DNA from: Phycisphaerae bacterium
Lineage (GTDB): Bacteria; Planctomycetota; Phycisphaerae; Sedimentisphaerales; Anaerobacaceae
Reading direction: 5' to 3'
Assembly (NCBI GenBank): GCA_030615025.1
Contig: JAUXAB010000032.1
Span: 1-37,232 of the forward strand
Length of the DNA stretch: 37,232 bases
Part shown: in pieces, positions 6,606 to 14,564 of the stretch
Numbering within the stretch: position 1 is the stretch's first letter
How the letters are laid out: each line of letters opens with the position of its first letter
Translations under genes and position numbers: made by a program
The notes under the pieces: model-generated
Seen by the model: the letters and a program-made list of their open reading frames with translations, nothing else
Databases searched by the model: none
Told to the model about the DNA's origin: nothing

Positions 6606-7121
6606 TTATTTAAAGTCTCCGAGGTCAATTTCTTCTTCGGTAATCTTGTATCTTGCGCGGTAATGCTCGGGTATGTCAGCAAGCATTCTCTTGGCTTTCC
6701 AGGCCCACTCGCTGCCGGGATACTTCTGGATTATCAGGCGGCAGGCATCAACCATAACCTTATACCTTGGCCCCGGCAGCCTGCCTATTTTACGAAACTG
6801 TATAGCGTTGTTGAAAAGCTGCTCTGCGTCAATGTTTTCTATCTCTGAAAGCTCTCTGAATTTTGGCTTCGCCGGCTCGACCGTCCTGGTTGGCTCAACT
6901 GTCCGCGTCTGGTTTCCCGGCTGCACCGGTGTGGTTGTCTTCGGCGGTTCTCTAAACTGCGGGTCGGCCCGTAATCTCCTGTCATCTTCCTCAATTTGGT
7001 CCCGAAAGGTCTTCTCCTGGGGTCTGGGCTCAGGTTCCGAATTCGAAAAAACGTTTATCAGAATAACCACACCCAGAACTACAACCACAAGGGCTGCTAT
7101 TTTCAGCCAGAACGTATTCAT
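6606..7121 (-). CDS. Membrane-anchored TPR-like hypothetical protein
   Basis: A 171-residue protein with a single N-terminal membrane helix (residues 6-25, IAALVVVVLGVVILINVFSN). A Pro/Thr/Arg-rich linker holds two copies of RTVEPT/A. A C-terminal helical region (about 95-155, FNNAIQFRKIG and YPGSEWAWKAKRMLADIP) reads like a TPR or outer-membrane-lipoprotein-type repeat. It begins a minus-strand run with the ThyA-like and parvulin genes (36-nt gap). It probably tethers something at the membrane; I recognise no family by name. The upstream region shared with ribE is only 110 nt, so the two operons are divergently transcribed. Confidence 0.6.
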   Translation of the reverse strand: MNTFWLKIAALVVVVLGVVILINVFSNSEPEPRPQEKTFRDQIEEDDRRLRADPQFREPPKTTTPVQPGNQTRTVEPTRTVEPAKPKFRELSEIENIDAEQLFNNAIQFRKIGRLPGPRYKVMVDACRLIIQKYPGSEWAWKAKRMLADIPEHYRARYKITEEEIDLGDFK

Positions 7122-7158
7122 CGTTACTCACCGTCCTTTTATTAATTGATAATTGATT

Positions 7159-7226
7159 ATTGACTATTGATTATTTATAATCCATTTTACCGTTTAGTTT
7201 TCTTTTTTCAATAGTAAATAGTCAAT
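7159..7226. repeat. AT-rich inverted repeat in the divergent ribE spacer
   Basis: ATTGACTATT (7159-7168) is the exact reverse complement of AATAGTCAAT (7217-7226). The right part (AGTAAATAGTCAATT) recurs just upstream of rnpB at about 31856-31872. Short direct copies of ATTGATTATTGA surround the left arm. Confidence 0.5.
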
Positions 7227-7231
7227 TTCAA

Positions 7232-7873
7232 ATGTTTACAGGGCTTGTAGAGCAAGTTTGTACAGTAAAGTCGGTTCGCCGAAGCGCAGGTGTGATGGAG
7301 CTGGCCGTAGATTTAGGCAAGCTGGCTGACGAGAGCAAAATCGGCGATAGTATAGCCGTAAATGGCACCTGCCTGACCGTGGGGGGGCAGCGAGGCGGTC
7401 TTGCGAGCTTTGACGTCAGCGGCGAAACACTTGCAAAATCGAATCTGGGCCGATTGACCGCCGGCTCGAAAGTCAATGTCGAGCTGGCTATGAAAGTCGG
7501 CGAACGGTTCGGAGGCCACATTGTCCAGGGTCATGTTGACGGTGTAGCAACAATAAAAGCAATCGATAAACACGGCCAATTTGCCGATATAAGATTTGTG
7601 GCCGAGACAGAATTGCTCGACCAGATGATAGTTAAAGGTTCGGTCGCCGTTGACGGAATTTCTTTGACAATAGCGAGTATGGATGGAAACAGCTTCGGTG
7701 TGGCCATAATACCTGAGACGCTGAAAAAGACCACGCTGGGCGAAGCAAAAATCGGCGACGTGGTAAATATTGAAACAGATATATTCGTAAAGATAATAAA
7801 AAAGCAGCTCGAGAAGATTTTACCCCAAGGGCAAACGCTAACTGTGGAGAGGTTAAAACAATTGGGCTTTTAA
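7232..7873 (+). CDS. ribE: Riboflavin synthase alpha subunit
   Basis: Converts two molecules of 6,7-dimethyl-8-ribityllumazine to riboflavin. The 213-residue protein starts with the diagnostic MFTGLVE. It has the two lumazine-binding repeats: IGDSIAVNGTCLTV with GGHIVQGHVDG in and after the first, and VKGSVAVDGISLTI with VNIETDIFVKII in the second. Length and motifs are normal. No strong ribosome-binding site precedes the ATG. It opens a plus-strand cluster with pdxA (37-nt gap to the chosen start) and rsmA. No other riboflavin gene and no FMN riboswitch is present here. The spacer carries AT-rich repeats instead. Confidence 0.95.
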   Translation: MFTGLVEQVCTVKSVRRSAGVMELAVDLGKLADESKIGDSIAVNGTCLTVGGQRGGLASFDVSGETLAKSNLGRLTAGSKVNVELAMKVGERFGGHIVQGHVDGVATIKAIDKHGQFADIRFVAETELLDQMIVKGSVAVDGISLTIASMDGNSFGVAIIPETLKKTTLGEAKIGDVVNIETDIFVKIIKKQLEKILPQGQTLTVERLKQLGF

Positions 7874-7910
7874 ATATGTGGCTCGTAACTCGAACGGCGA
7901 GATACGATAT

Positions 7911-8981
7911 ATGCGATACGAAAATATGAACAAGGGCAACGGTACCAATTCGATAGCCGAACAGATGGTGATAGGCGTAACGATGGGTGATGCCGCCGGC
8001 ATCGGCCCGGAGGTCGTTGTAAAGGCCCTGGCTGACCCGGATATACGCCGGGCTGCAAAATTTATTGTTTTCGGTATGAACGAACAGCTCTGTTACGCAG
8101 CCGATAAAGTTGAGGTTGAACCTTTCTGGGGCCGGCATCAACACGAAAAAATCAGCAGAGATTACCCTCATAAAGTCGTTGTGGCTGATTACGATGAGTA
8201 TTCTGTTCCGCCCTGGATTAGAGGTCCCAGTAAGGTTGCCGGGGAGGCATCTATAAGGTTTTGTATCGACGCCGTTGACGCCGCTCGGGCCGGTATTATA
8301 GACGCCGTAGTAACAGCACCAATTAGTAAAACCAGTTGGAAGCTGGCCGACGCGCGCTGGCCGGGCCATACCGAGATGCTCGCCGAGCGGTGCAAATCGA
8401 AGCGAAAGGTGATGATGTTTATCGCTGGTCCGTTAAAAGTGGCTCTGGCGACAATTCACGAGGCGCTTTTTGAACTGCGACATAAGTTTATAATCGGCTG
8501 CGTCTTCGAGCCGATAGATTTGTTGAATACCGCGTTGAAAGAAACCTGGGGTATAGAAAATGCTAAGATTGGCGTTGCTGCACTGAATCCGCACGCCGGC
8601 GAGAACGGACAATTCGGCGATGAAGAACAGCGGATAATATCACCCGCGATTTTATTGGCGCAGGAACAGGGTATAAACTGCTACGGGCCATTCCCGGCCG
8701 ACACGCTCTTTTTGCGGGCTGCTCAAGGTGAATTCGATGCCGTCGTTGCAATGTATCACGACCAGGCTATGATTCCCATAAAACTGCTCGATTTCGAGAA
8801 GGCAGTTAATGTTACTATCGGCATACCGATAATAAGGACATCGCCTGCTCACGGAACAGCTTTCGATATCGTGGGCCGAAACCTTGCCAGCCCAGAGGGT
8901 ATGAAATCAGCCATAACCACTGCGATACAAATGGCCACAAGAAAAAAAGCTTACCAACTTGCCCACGCAGCAAACAGATAG
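7911..8981 (+). CDS. pdxA: 4-hydroxythreonine-4-phosphate dehydrogenase
   Basis: NAD-dependent step of the DXP-independent-numbered PdxA/PdxJ route to pyridoxine phosphate. Motifs include TMGDAAGIGPEV, TAPISK, GHTEMLAE (metal His), ALNPHAGENG (metal His), AMYHDQAMIP (metal His) and RTSPAHGTAFDI at the C-terminus. From the ATG at 7911 it is 356 residues, slightly long. I prefer this start because GGCGAG lies 9 nt upstream. A GTG at 7878 would add 11 residues from DNA that looks like a short CGTAACTCG/CGATACG repeat, and ATGs at 7926 and 7959 are also possible. The pdxA-rsmA order matches the surA-pdxA-rsmA linkage known in enterobacteria; a parvulin gene is nearby but divergent. Confidence 0.93.
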   Translation: MRYENMNKGNGTNSIAEQMVIGVTMGDAAGIGPEVVVKALADPDIRRAAKFIVFGMNEQLCYAADKVEVEPFWGRHQHEKISRDYPHKVVVADYDEYSVPPWIRGPSKVAGEASIRFCIDAVDAARAGIIDAVVTAPISKTSWKLADARWPGHTEMLAERCKSKRKVMMFIAGPLKVALATIHEALFELRHKFIIGCVFEPIDLLNTALKETWGIENAKIGVAALNPHAGENGQFGDEEQRIISPAILLAQEQGINCYGPFPADTLFLRAAQGEFDAVVAMYHDQAMIPIKLLDFEKAVNVTIGIPIIRTSPAHGTAFDIVGRNLASPEGMKSAITTAIQMATRKKAYQLAHAANR

Positions 8982-9027
8982 TTTTCAGTGTTGAGTTAAC
9001 TATAGGCTAAACGCTATCCGCAATCAG

Positions 9028-9897
9028 ATGCAGACTAAGCAGCAAATCCAGCAGTTACTCGCATCGGCGGGCGTTTTCCCGAACAAGCGTTTCGGCCAGC
9101 ATTTCCTCATCGACCTGAATTTGATGCGGCTGCTGATAGATTGTGCGAATATTGGCAGCGATGATATTGTATTAGAGGTCGGCTGCGGCACAGGTTCCTT
9201 AACTGAGGGCTTAGCCGAGCGGGCCGGCTATTGTCTGGCCGTCGAGCTTGACCGAACGCTTGCTAAAATCGCAAAAGAACAGCTCGCAAAGAAAAAAAAT
9301 ATCGCTGTCATCGATACCGACATACTTGAGAGCAAACATACTGTCAGCGCCACCGTTATAGAAGCAATCGAGCAGGCCCGTAAAAAACACCCCGGGCGAC
9401 TGCTGTTAGTGGCAAATCTTCCTTACAATGTAGCCTGCCCTGTAATGCTAAATTTGGTGGTAGGGCCAACCGTTGCGGACAATATGTATGTCACGATCCA
9501 GAAGCAGGTGGCTGAGAGAATGACCGCAAAGCCTGGCAGCCGTGATTATGGCACCTTGAGCATCTTTCTGAGCGCGACCGGCGATGTAAAAACAGAAAAG
9601 ATTTTGAAGCCGACGGTTTTTTGGCCCCAGCCGCAGGTTGACTCGGCGATGGTCAGCTTCGTTCGCAAAAAGCAGAACGTAAGCCGGATTCAGAGTATGG
9701 AGCTTTTCAGCGAGGTCGTAAATCTTTTTATGGGCCATCGCCGAAAGATGCTGAAGGCCTGCACAAAGTTTGCCCGTGGTGAACTTGCGGAAATTGGCAA
9801 CTGGCTTGAAGTTTTTGAACAATGCTCCATCGACCCGACAAAACGCCCCGAACAACTGCCGCCGGAAGATTACATCGCTATTGCAAACCTATGCTAA
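9028..9897 (+). CDS. rsmA: 16S rRNA dimethyladenosine transferase
   Basis: Dimethylates the two adjacent adenines in the 3' terminal hairpin of 16S rRNA, a late step of 30S maturation. At 289 residues it is near normal. N-terminal KRFGQHFL (20-27) is the family signature. The SAM site is LEVGCGTGSL (49-58) with the acidic ELD (73-75), and the catalytic motif is NLPYNV (130-135). The C-terminal helical domain ends in PEQLPPEDYIAIANLC. It follows pdxA by 46 nt. Immediately after the stop codon begins a nested palindrome (9906-9950), which may act as the operon's terminator or mRNA stabiliser. Confidence 0.96.
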   Translation: MQTKQQIQQLLASAGVFPNKRFGQHFLIDLNLMRLLIDCANIGSDDIVLEVGCGTGSLTEGLAERAGYCLAVELDRTLAKIAKEQLAKKKNIAVIDTDILESKHTVSATVIEAIEQARKKHPGRLLLVANLPYNVACPVMLNLVVGPTVADNMYVTIQKQVAERMTAKPGSRDYGTLSIFLSATGDVKTEKILKPTVFWPQPQVDSAMVSFVRKKQNVSRIQSMELFSEVVNLFMGHRRKMLKACTKFARGELAEIGNWLEVFEQCSIDPTKRPEQLPPEDYIAIANLC

Positions 9898-9898
9898 A

Positions 9899-9955
9899 GG
9901 GCCCCCCAAACGGGCCCCCGCGGAGCGGGAACCCAAAAAAGGGCGTTTGGAGACC
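9899..9955. repeat. Nested palindrome, family member A (after rsmA)
   Basis: Outer arms are CCAAACG (9906-9912) and CGTTTGG (9944-9950). The inner hairpin is GGGCCCCCGC (9912-9921, sharing one base) / GCGGGAACCC (9925-9934). The inner core is nearly identical to that of member B 130 nt downstream. It begins two bases after the rsmA stop codon. Confidence 0.75.
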
Positions 9956-10030
9956 CCTGCGAACACTTAACCCCAGGGTAAATTAGTGTCATTTTGACCG
10001 TATTATCCGCGAAAATGGCCGGCAATAAAG

Positions 10031-10087
10031 GTTCCCATTTTGCGACTTATTGGGCCCCCGCAAGGCGGGAACCCAAAATGGAGTCCC
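10031..10087. repeat. Nested palindrome, family member B
   Basis: Outer arms are CCATTTTG (10035-10042) and CAAAATGG (10074-10081), enclosing GGGCCCCCGC-aag-GCGGGAACCC (about 10052-10074). The left edge GGTTCCCATTTTG is shared with the copies in pcm and before bioD. The rest of the 9898-10269 gap, up to the DUF4380 ribosome-binding site, shows no gene. Confidence 0.75.
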
Positions 10088-10269
10088 AAACCAAACAATC
10101 CTCAAATTTGCGCTTGGCGCTTTCGTGGATTTCAGGCATAATTTGTCAAAACATCTATTCTGGTAGCGGTCCACAGGGATGGAGGATATGCCATATTTGG
10201 GAGACGCCGGTTCATAAGGGTTGTTAAAATGTTAATAAAAAACGAAAAAATTTAAATGGAGGACAAAAA

Positions 10270-11313
10270 ATGAGAGGTCTAACAGAAGTGTACCGCGTTA
10301 ACAGTGCCGTCGTAGCAGTTGGTTTAGCGCTGGTTCTTATGTCAGGACCACAAGTATTTGGCAGGCGGAGAGCTAAGCCGGAAAGGAATCTAAGAATGGA
10401 GAAAATCTCTTACGGTGGATGGCCCAATTGCATCAGACTCAGCAATGGGCAAATAGAACTTATTGCGACTACGGATGTGGGGCCTCGAATTATGCGGTTT
10501 GGCTATGTCGGGGGACAAAATTTGCTCAAAGAATACAAAGACCAGATGGGCAAAACCGGCGGCGATGAATGGCGAATCTATGGCGGACACCGTTTGTGGC
10601 ACGCCCCAGAACATGCCGTGAGGACATACTCTCTCGATAACTCGCCTATTAAACATAAGTGGGATGGAAAGACTTTAACGCTTACGCAGGACATCGAGGC
10701 CGAAACAGGTATAGTGAAAGAAATCGAGGTCACCCTCGATTCTAAAACCAACCACGTAAAAGTGCTTCACCGCCTGATTAACAAGAACATGTGGGACATC
10801 GAAGCAGCGTGCTGGGCCATGAGTGTTATGGCACAAGGGGGCAGGCTTATCCTGCCGCAAGAACCTTACCGTTCTCATCCGGAGTACCTGCTTCCTGCAC
10901 GTCCCTTGGTGCTGTGGCACTATACCGATATGAAAGACCCGCGATGGATATGGGGGACGAAGTATATACAACTCAAGCAGGACCCGAAGGTTTCGAAGAA
11001 GCAAAAGGCGGGCCTGCTCAATAAGGTCGGGTGGGGGGCTTATTACCTCAATGGTGAGCTGTTTGTCAAACGCTACCCGTACGATTCCGATGCGACATAT
11101 CCGGATATGGGTTGTAATACCGAGACGTTCACCAATGACGAGATGTTGGAGTTCGAGACGCTCGGGCCGCTGGCAAAAATACCGGCAGACGGCGGAAAGG
11201 TTGAGTATGTCGAAGACTGGAACTTATTCAAAGTAAAAGTCGGGGAGGACGAATCGGAAATAGATAAAAAGGTACTTCCTCTCGTTAAAAAAGCAACAAA
11301 AGCAGGCCTATAG
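10270..11313 (+). CDS. Secreted DUF4380 (mutarotase-fold) protein
   Basis: A 347-residue protein with a signal peptide (hydrophobic VVAVGLALVLMSG, likely cleaved before residue 35). The rest matches DUF4380, a beta-sandwich related to galactose mutarotases. It begins GGWPNCIRLSNGQIELIATTDVGPRIMRFG and continues through GGHRLWHAPE and VGWGAYYLNGELFVKRY. Such proteins bind or epimerise saccharides at the cell surface; activity here is unproved. The start has GGAGG 7 nt upstream, a strong site. It lies 19 nt before a GH2 hydrolase and surely forms one operon with it, so it probably works on the released sugar. The conserved aromatic and histidine residues (GGHRLWHAPE) would be the candidate active site. 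Confidence 0.8.
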   Translation: MRGLTEVYRVNSAVVAVGLALVLMSGPQVFGRRRAKPERNLRMEKISYGGWPNCIRLSNGQIELIATTDVGPRIMRFGYVGGQNLLKEYKDQMGKTGGDEWRIYGGHRLWHAPEHAVRTYSLDNSPIKHKWDGKTLTLTQDIEAETGIVKEIEVTLDSKTNHVKVLHRLINKNMWDIEAACWAMSVMAQGGRLILPQEPYRSHPEYLLPARPLVLWHYTDMKDPRWIWGTKYIQLKQDPKVSKKQKAGLLNKVGWGAYYLNGELFVKRYPYDSDATYPDMGCNTETFTNDEMLEFETLGPLAKIPADGGKVEYVEDWNLFKVKVGEDESEIDKKVLPLVKKATKAGL

Positions 11314-11332
11314 ATTGAAAGGAGATGAAAAG

Positions 11333-13642
11333 ATGAAATCAAAACGCAGCGAAAGAGGGTTGTTTCAAAACAAAATAAGGTATTGGGTCGTAATATGCGC
11401 AGCGTTGATGGTCTGCTCGTCTATGCAGGCAGAGTGGAAGCCGGCTGATGGGCCGCTGATGACGCGCTGGGCAAAGGATGTTTCACCGAGCAATGCCCAC
11501 CCTGAGTATCCCCGGCCACAGATGGTCCGCAAGGACTGGCTGAACCTCAACGGCCTGTGGGAATACGCCATTACAGCCAAGGATGCGCAGCAGCCGAAAA
11601 ATTTCGATGGCCAGATTCTTGTGCCATTTCCGGTTGAGTCGGCTTTGTCGGGGGTGATGAAGAAAGTGGGCGAAAGGAACCGGCTATGGTATCGACGCAC
11701 ATTTAATATCCCCCGCAAATGGAAAGGCCAGCGCGTACTGCTGCATTTCGGTGCTGTGGACTGGGACACAACGGTGTGGGTCAACGGTAAAGAGCTCGGC
11801 AGCCACCGCGGCGGGTATGACCCGTTTACCTTCGATATTACTGATACGCTGAAAAAGTCGGGTCGTGAGGAAATTGTTCTGTCGGTGTGGGACCCGACGA
11901 ATGCGGGCTCACAGCCGCGAGGCAAGCAGGTGAAAAAACCCGGCGGGATTATGTACACCGCCGTGACCGGAATCTGGCAGACCGTTTGGCTGGAGCCGGT
12001 ACCCCAGTCTCACATCCGCTCAATTAAGATCGAGCCGGATGTGGACGAGAATCGCTTTTGGCTAACGGTTGATGTTGCTGGCCAGCCAAAGAAATATGTC
12101 GTACACGGCGAGGTAATACTGCCTCCTGATAAGGATGGTCACAGAGACGTTTCCGGCCGCTGGGACTATCCCGGAAAAAGGTTTTTCCTTTCTTTGCCCG
12201 GCAGCCGGAAGCCTCGCTTGTGGTCACCCGACTCGCCTTACTTATATGACCTCAGAATCGCCCTGCACGAGAAAAAGGACCGGACCTCGCTCGGCGGCAG
12301 GAAAGTTGACGAGGTACGCAGTTATTGTGGTCTTCGAAAGATCTCGCTGGGTAAGGATGAAAGCGGAATAAATCGACTGTTTTTGAACAACAAGTCTTTG
12401 TTTCAATATGGCCCGCTGGACCAGGGCTGGTGGCCGGATGGATTGTACACCGCGCCGACGGATGAAGCCCTTCGTTACGATATCGAGGTATTGAAGAAAA
12501 TCGGCTGTAATATGCTTCGAAAACACGTCAAAGTAGAGCCTGCGCGGCTGTACTACTGGTGCGATAAGCTGGGATTGATGGTCTGGCAGGATATGGCCAG
12601 CGGCAATAACAAGACCGACGCCGACAAGAAGCAGTTTGAGATCGAGCTGATGTGCATGATTGAGACGTTTCGCAATCATCCGTGTATTGTGATGTGGGTG
12701 CCGTTCAATGAGGGTTGGGGACAGCATGACACGCCGCGCTATGCGGAGCTGATTAAAAAGCTGGACCCGACGCGGTTAGTGAACGAGGCCAGCGGCTGGG
12801 CGAACAAAGAATCCGGCGACGTGCGCGATATTCACAGCTATCCGGGTCCGGCGGCGCCGCCCAACGAGGAAAAGCGCGTAGCGGTACTCGGTGAGTTCGG
12901 CGGGCTGGGGCTGCCGGTGAAAGGGCATACATGGCAGGACGAGAAAAACTGGGGTTATCGTAGTTATGAAACCCGCGAGCAATTGACAAATGCGTACGTT
13001 GCTTTGCTGGGCAAGCTTCGTCCGTTAATTGGTAGGGGTCTGTCGGCCGCGGTTTATACGCAGACAACGGATGTTGAGGTTGAGGTCAACGGGTATATGA
13101 CGTACGACCGGGCGATGATAAAGGCGGACGCCAAGAAGATGGCTGAAGCCGCACGCAAGCTCTACCTGCCGCCGCCGATGGTCAAGACGATTGTGCCAAC
13201 ATCGCAGAAGCAGGGTATCGAGTGGAGTTACACTACCAGCAAGCCCGGTGACGGGTGGCAGAATCCCGGTTTCAACGATTCTTCCTGGAAGAAAGGCATC
13301 GGTGGCTTTGGTACCAAAGGCACACCCGGTTCGGTCGTGCGCACCGAGTGGAAATCATCGGACATCTGGTTACGCCGCTCGTTTGAGTTGAAGGACAGAA
13401 AATTTAGCCAACCACATCTGAACATTCACCACGACGAGGATGCCGAGGTTTACATCAACGGTCAGCTCGCGGCGAAGCTGAAAGGATACACTTCGGATTA
13501 TACGACGGCTTCTATTAGTGAAAAGGTACGGCGTGGCTTAAAGGCCGGGCGTAATTGCCTGGCCGTTCACTGTCGTCAGACGAGCGGTGGGCAATATATC
13601 GACGTGGGACTGGCTGACGTAGTTGAGCAGCCGGCTAAATAA
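11333..13642 (+). CDS. Secreted glycoside hydrolase family 2
   Basis: A 769-residue exo-glycosidase of the beta-galactosidase/beta-glucuronidase/mannosidase superfamily. Residues 17-35 form a signal peptide. The sugar-binding jelly roll has LNGLWEYAIT, PFPVESALSG, RRTFNIP and VDWDTTVWVNGKELGSHRGGY. An Ig-like middle domain is followed by the TIM barrel with LRKHVKVEP. The acid/base is E460 in PFNEGWGQ, and the probable nucleophile is E521 in LGEFGG. The last 120 residues form an extra beta-sandwich (DIWLRRSFEL, DEDAEVYINGQL), a carbohydrate-binding-like module. The ATG at 11333 has AAAGGAG 8 nt upstream. It is coupled to the DUF4380 gene. Its 3' end overlaps the convergent fumarase gene by 8 nt. 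Substrate cannot be read from the sequence. Confidence 0.9.
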   Translation: MKSKRSERGLFQNKIRYWVVICAALMVCSSMQAEWKPADGPLMTRWAKDVSPSNAHPEYPRPQMVRKDWLNLNGLWEYAITAKDAQQPKNFDGQILVPFPVESALSGVMKKVGERNRLWYRRTFNIPRKWKGQRVLLHFGAVDWDTTVWVNGKELGSHRGGYDPFTFDITDTLKKSGREEIVLSVWDPTNAGSQPRGKQVKKPGGIMYTAVTGIWQTVWLEPVPQSHIRSIKIEPDVDENRFWLTVDVAGQPKKYVVHGEVILPPDKDGHRDVSGRWDYPGKRFFLSLPGSRKPRLWSPDSPYLYDLRIALHEKKDRTSLGGRKVDEVRSYCGLRKISLGKDESGINRLFLNNKSLFQYGPLDQGWWPDGLYTAPTDEALRYDIEVLKKIGCNMLRKHVKVEPARLYYWCDKLGLMVWQDMASGNNKTDADKKQFEIELMCMIETFRNHPCIVMWVPFNEGWGQHDTPRYAELIKKLDPTRLVNEASGWANKESGDVRDIHSYPGPAAPPNEEKRVAVLGEFGGLGLPVKGHTWQDEKNWGYRSYETREQLTNAYVALLGKLRPLIGRGLSAAVYTQTTDVEVEVNGYMTYDRAMIKADAKKMAEAARKLYLPPPMVKTIVPTSQKQGIEWSYTTSKPGDGWQNPGFNDSSWKKGIGGFGTKGTPGSVVRTEWKSSDIWLRRSFELKDRKFSQPHLNIHHDEDAEVYINGQLAAKLKGYTSDYTTASISEKVRRGLKAGRNCLAVHCRQTSGGQYIDVGLADVVEQPAK

Positions 13643-14498
13643 CGGCTGATTTGTGCCGGTGACTGTGGCATTCGATGTTTACCGCCACCGGCAGTGACGC
13701 AATATGGCACGGAGCGGTCTCGACTAAACAAGCAAGGCCTGTAGTATCGCCGCCGAGTCCTTGGGGACCCAGGCCGAGTGCATTGATTGCCGAAAGCAAA
13801 TCCGCCTCGAGCTTTGCGTAGAACTCGTCACTGTTTCTTGTCGTTAGATTTCGGCAGAGGGCCTTTTTACTCAGCAGACAGCTTAGTTCAAAATCGCCCC
13901 CAATCCCTACGCCCACAACAAATGGCGGACAGGCATCAGCACCGGCTTGCCTGACAACATTAACAACCCAGTCAATAATCTGGTTTCTTTCTGCCGTGGG
14001 CCTGAAGCACGTGGCCCGGCTCTTGTTCTCGCAGCCGCCGCCTTTGGTCATAACGGTCAGCTTTAACCTCTCGCCTGGTACAATCGTATGATGAATTATA
14101 GCAGGTGTATTTGACCTGGTGTTCTTGCGTTTATTTAGAGGGTCTGCAACGACGCTTTTTCTAAGAAATCCTTTTTCGTAGCCAGCGGCAACACCGGCAT
14201 TGATTGCGTCGGACAGCGTCGCCTGCGTCTGGTCTGCAGAGGGCTTGATAGCGACGTCTGCGCCCTGCTCGACAAAGACTACAGCAAGCCCGGTATCCTG
14301 ACAGAGCGGTATTGATTCGGCCTTTGCTATATGGGCATTTTCGATAAGCTGATTTAATATCTTTGCCGCGGCTGGATTGGTTTCTTTTTGTGCCGCTTGC
14401 CGGAGAGCAGCTAAAACATCGTCGCCCAGCTCATAAGCGGCTGCTATGCAAAGTGATTCTACGGTATCAATGATTTTTTCAAATTTGATATATCGCAC
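13635..14498 (-). CDS. Class I fumarate hydratase, alpha subunit
   Basis: The [4Fe-4S] subunit of two-component class I fumarase (or the related L(+)-tartrate dehydratase TtdA). At 287 residues it shows all main motifs: SIPLCQDTGLAVVFVEQG with cluster Cys, a GGGCENKS segment with Cys, VGVGIGGDFE, and GLGPQGLGGDTTGLA. It interconverts fumarate and malate, and needs a beta subunit that is usually encoded next door. None is present: downstream is the convergent GH2 gene and upstream a beta-propeller. I chose the GTG at 14498 (VRYIKFEKII) because the longer frame runs through a TCCGCC-aaa-GGCGGA palindrome (14534-14548) and repeat-like DNA. The preceding propeller stop is 66 nt upstream. Confidence 0.88.
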   Translation of the reverse strand: MRYIKFEKIIDTVESLCIAAAYELGDDVLAALRQAAQKETNPAAAKILNQLIENAHIAKAESIPLCQDTGLAVVFVEQGADVAIKPSADQTQATLSDAINAGVAAGYEKGFLRKSVVADPLNKRKNTRSNTPAIIHHTIVPGERLKLTVMTKGGGCENKSRATCFRPTAERNQIIDWVVNVVRQAGADACPPFVVGVGIGGDFELSCLLSKKALCRNLTTRNSDEFYAKLEADLLSAINALGLGPQGLGGDTTGLACLVETAPCHIASLPVAVNIECHSHRHKSAVI

Positions 14499-14564
14499 AA
14501 TTCGTGACCCGCGACTCGTAACCCGTGCCCGAATCCGCCAAAGGCGGAAGTTACGAACCACGAC

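Noticed and set aside
10187..10225. A 12-codon leader peptide before the DUF4380 gene
   Set aside because: No attenuator stems or regulatory codon run accompanies it; likely chance.
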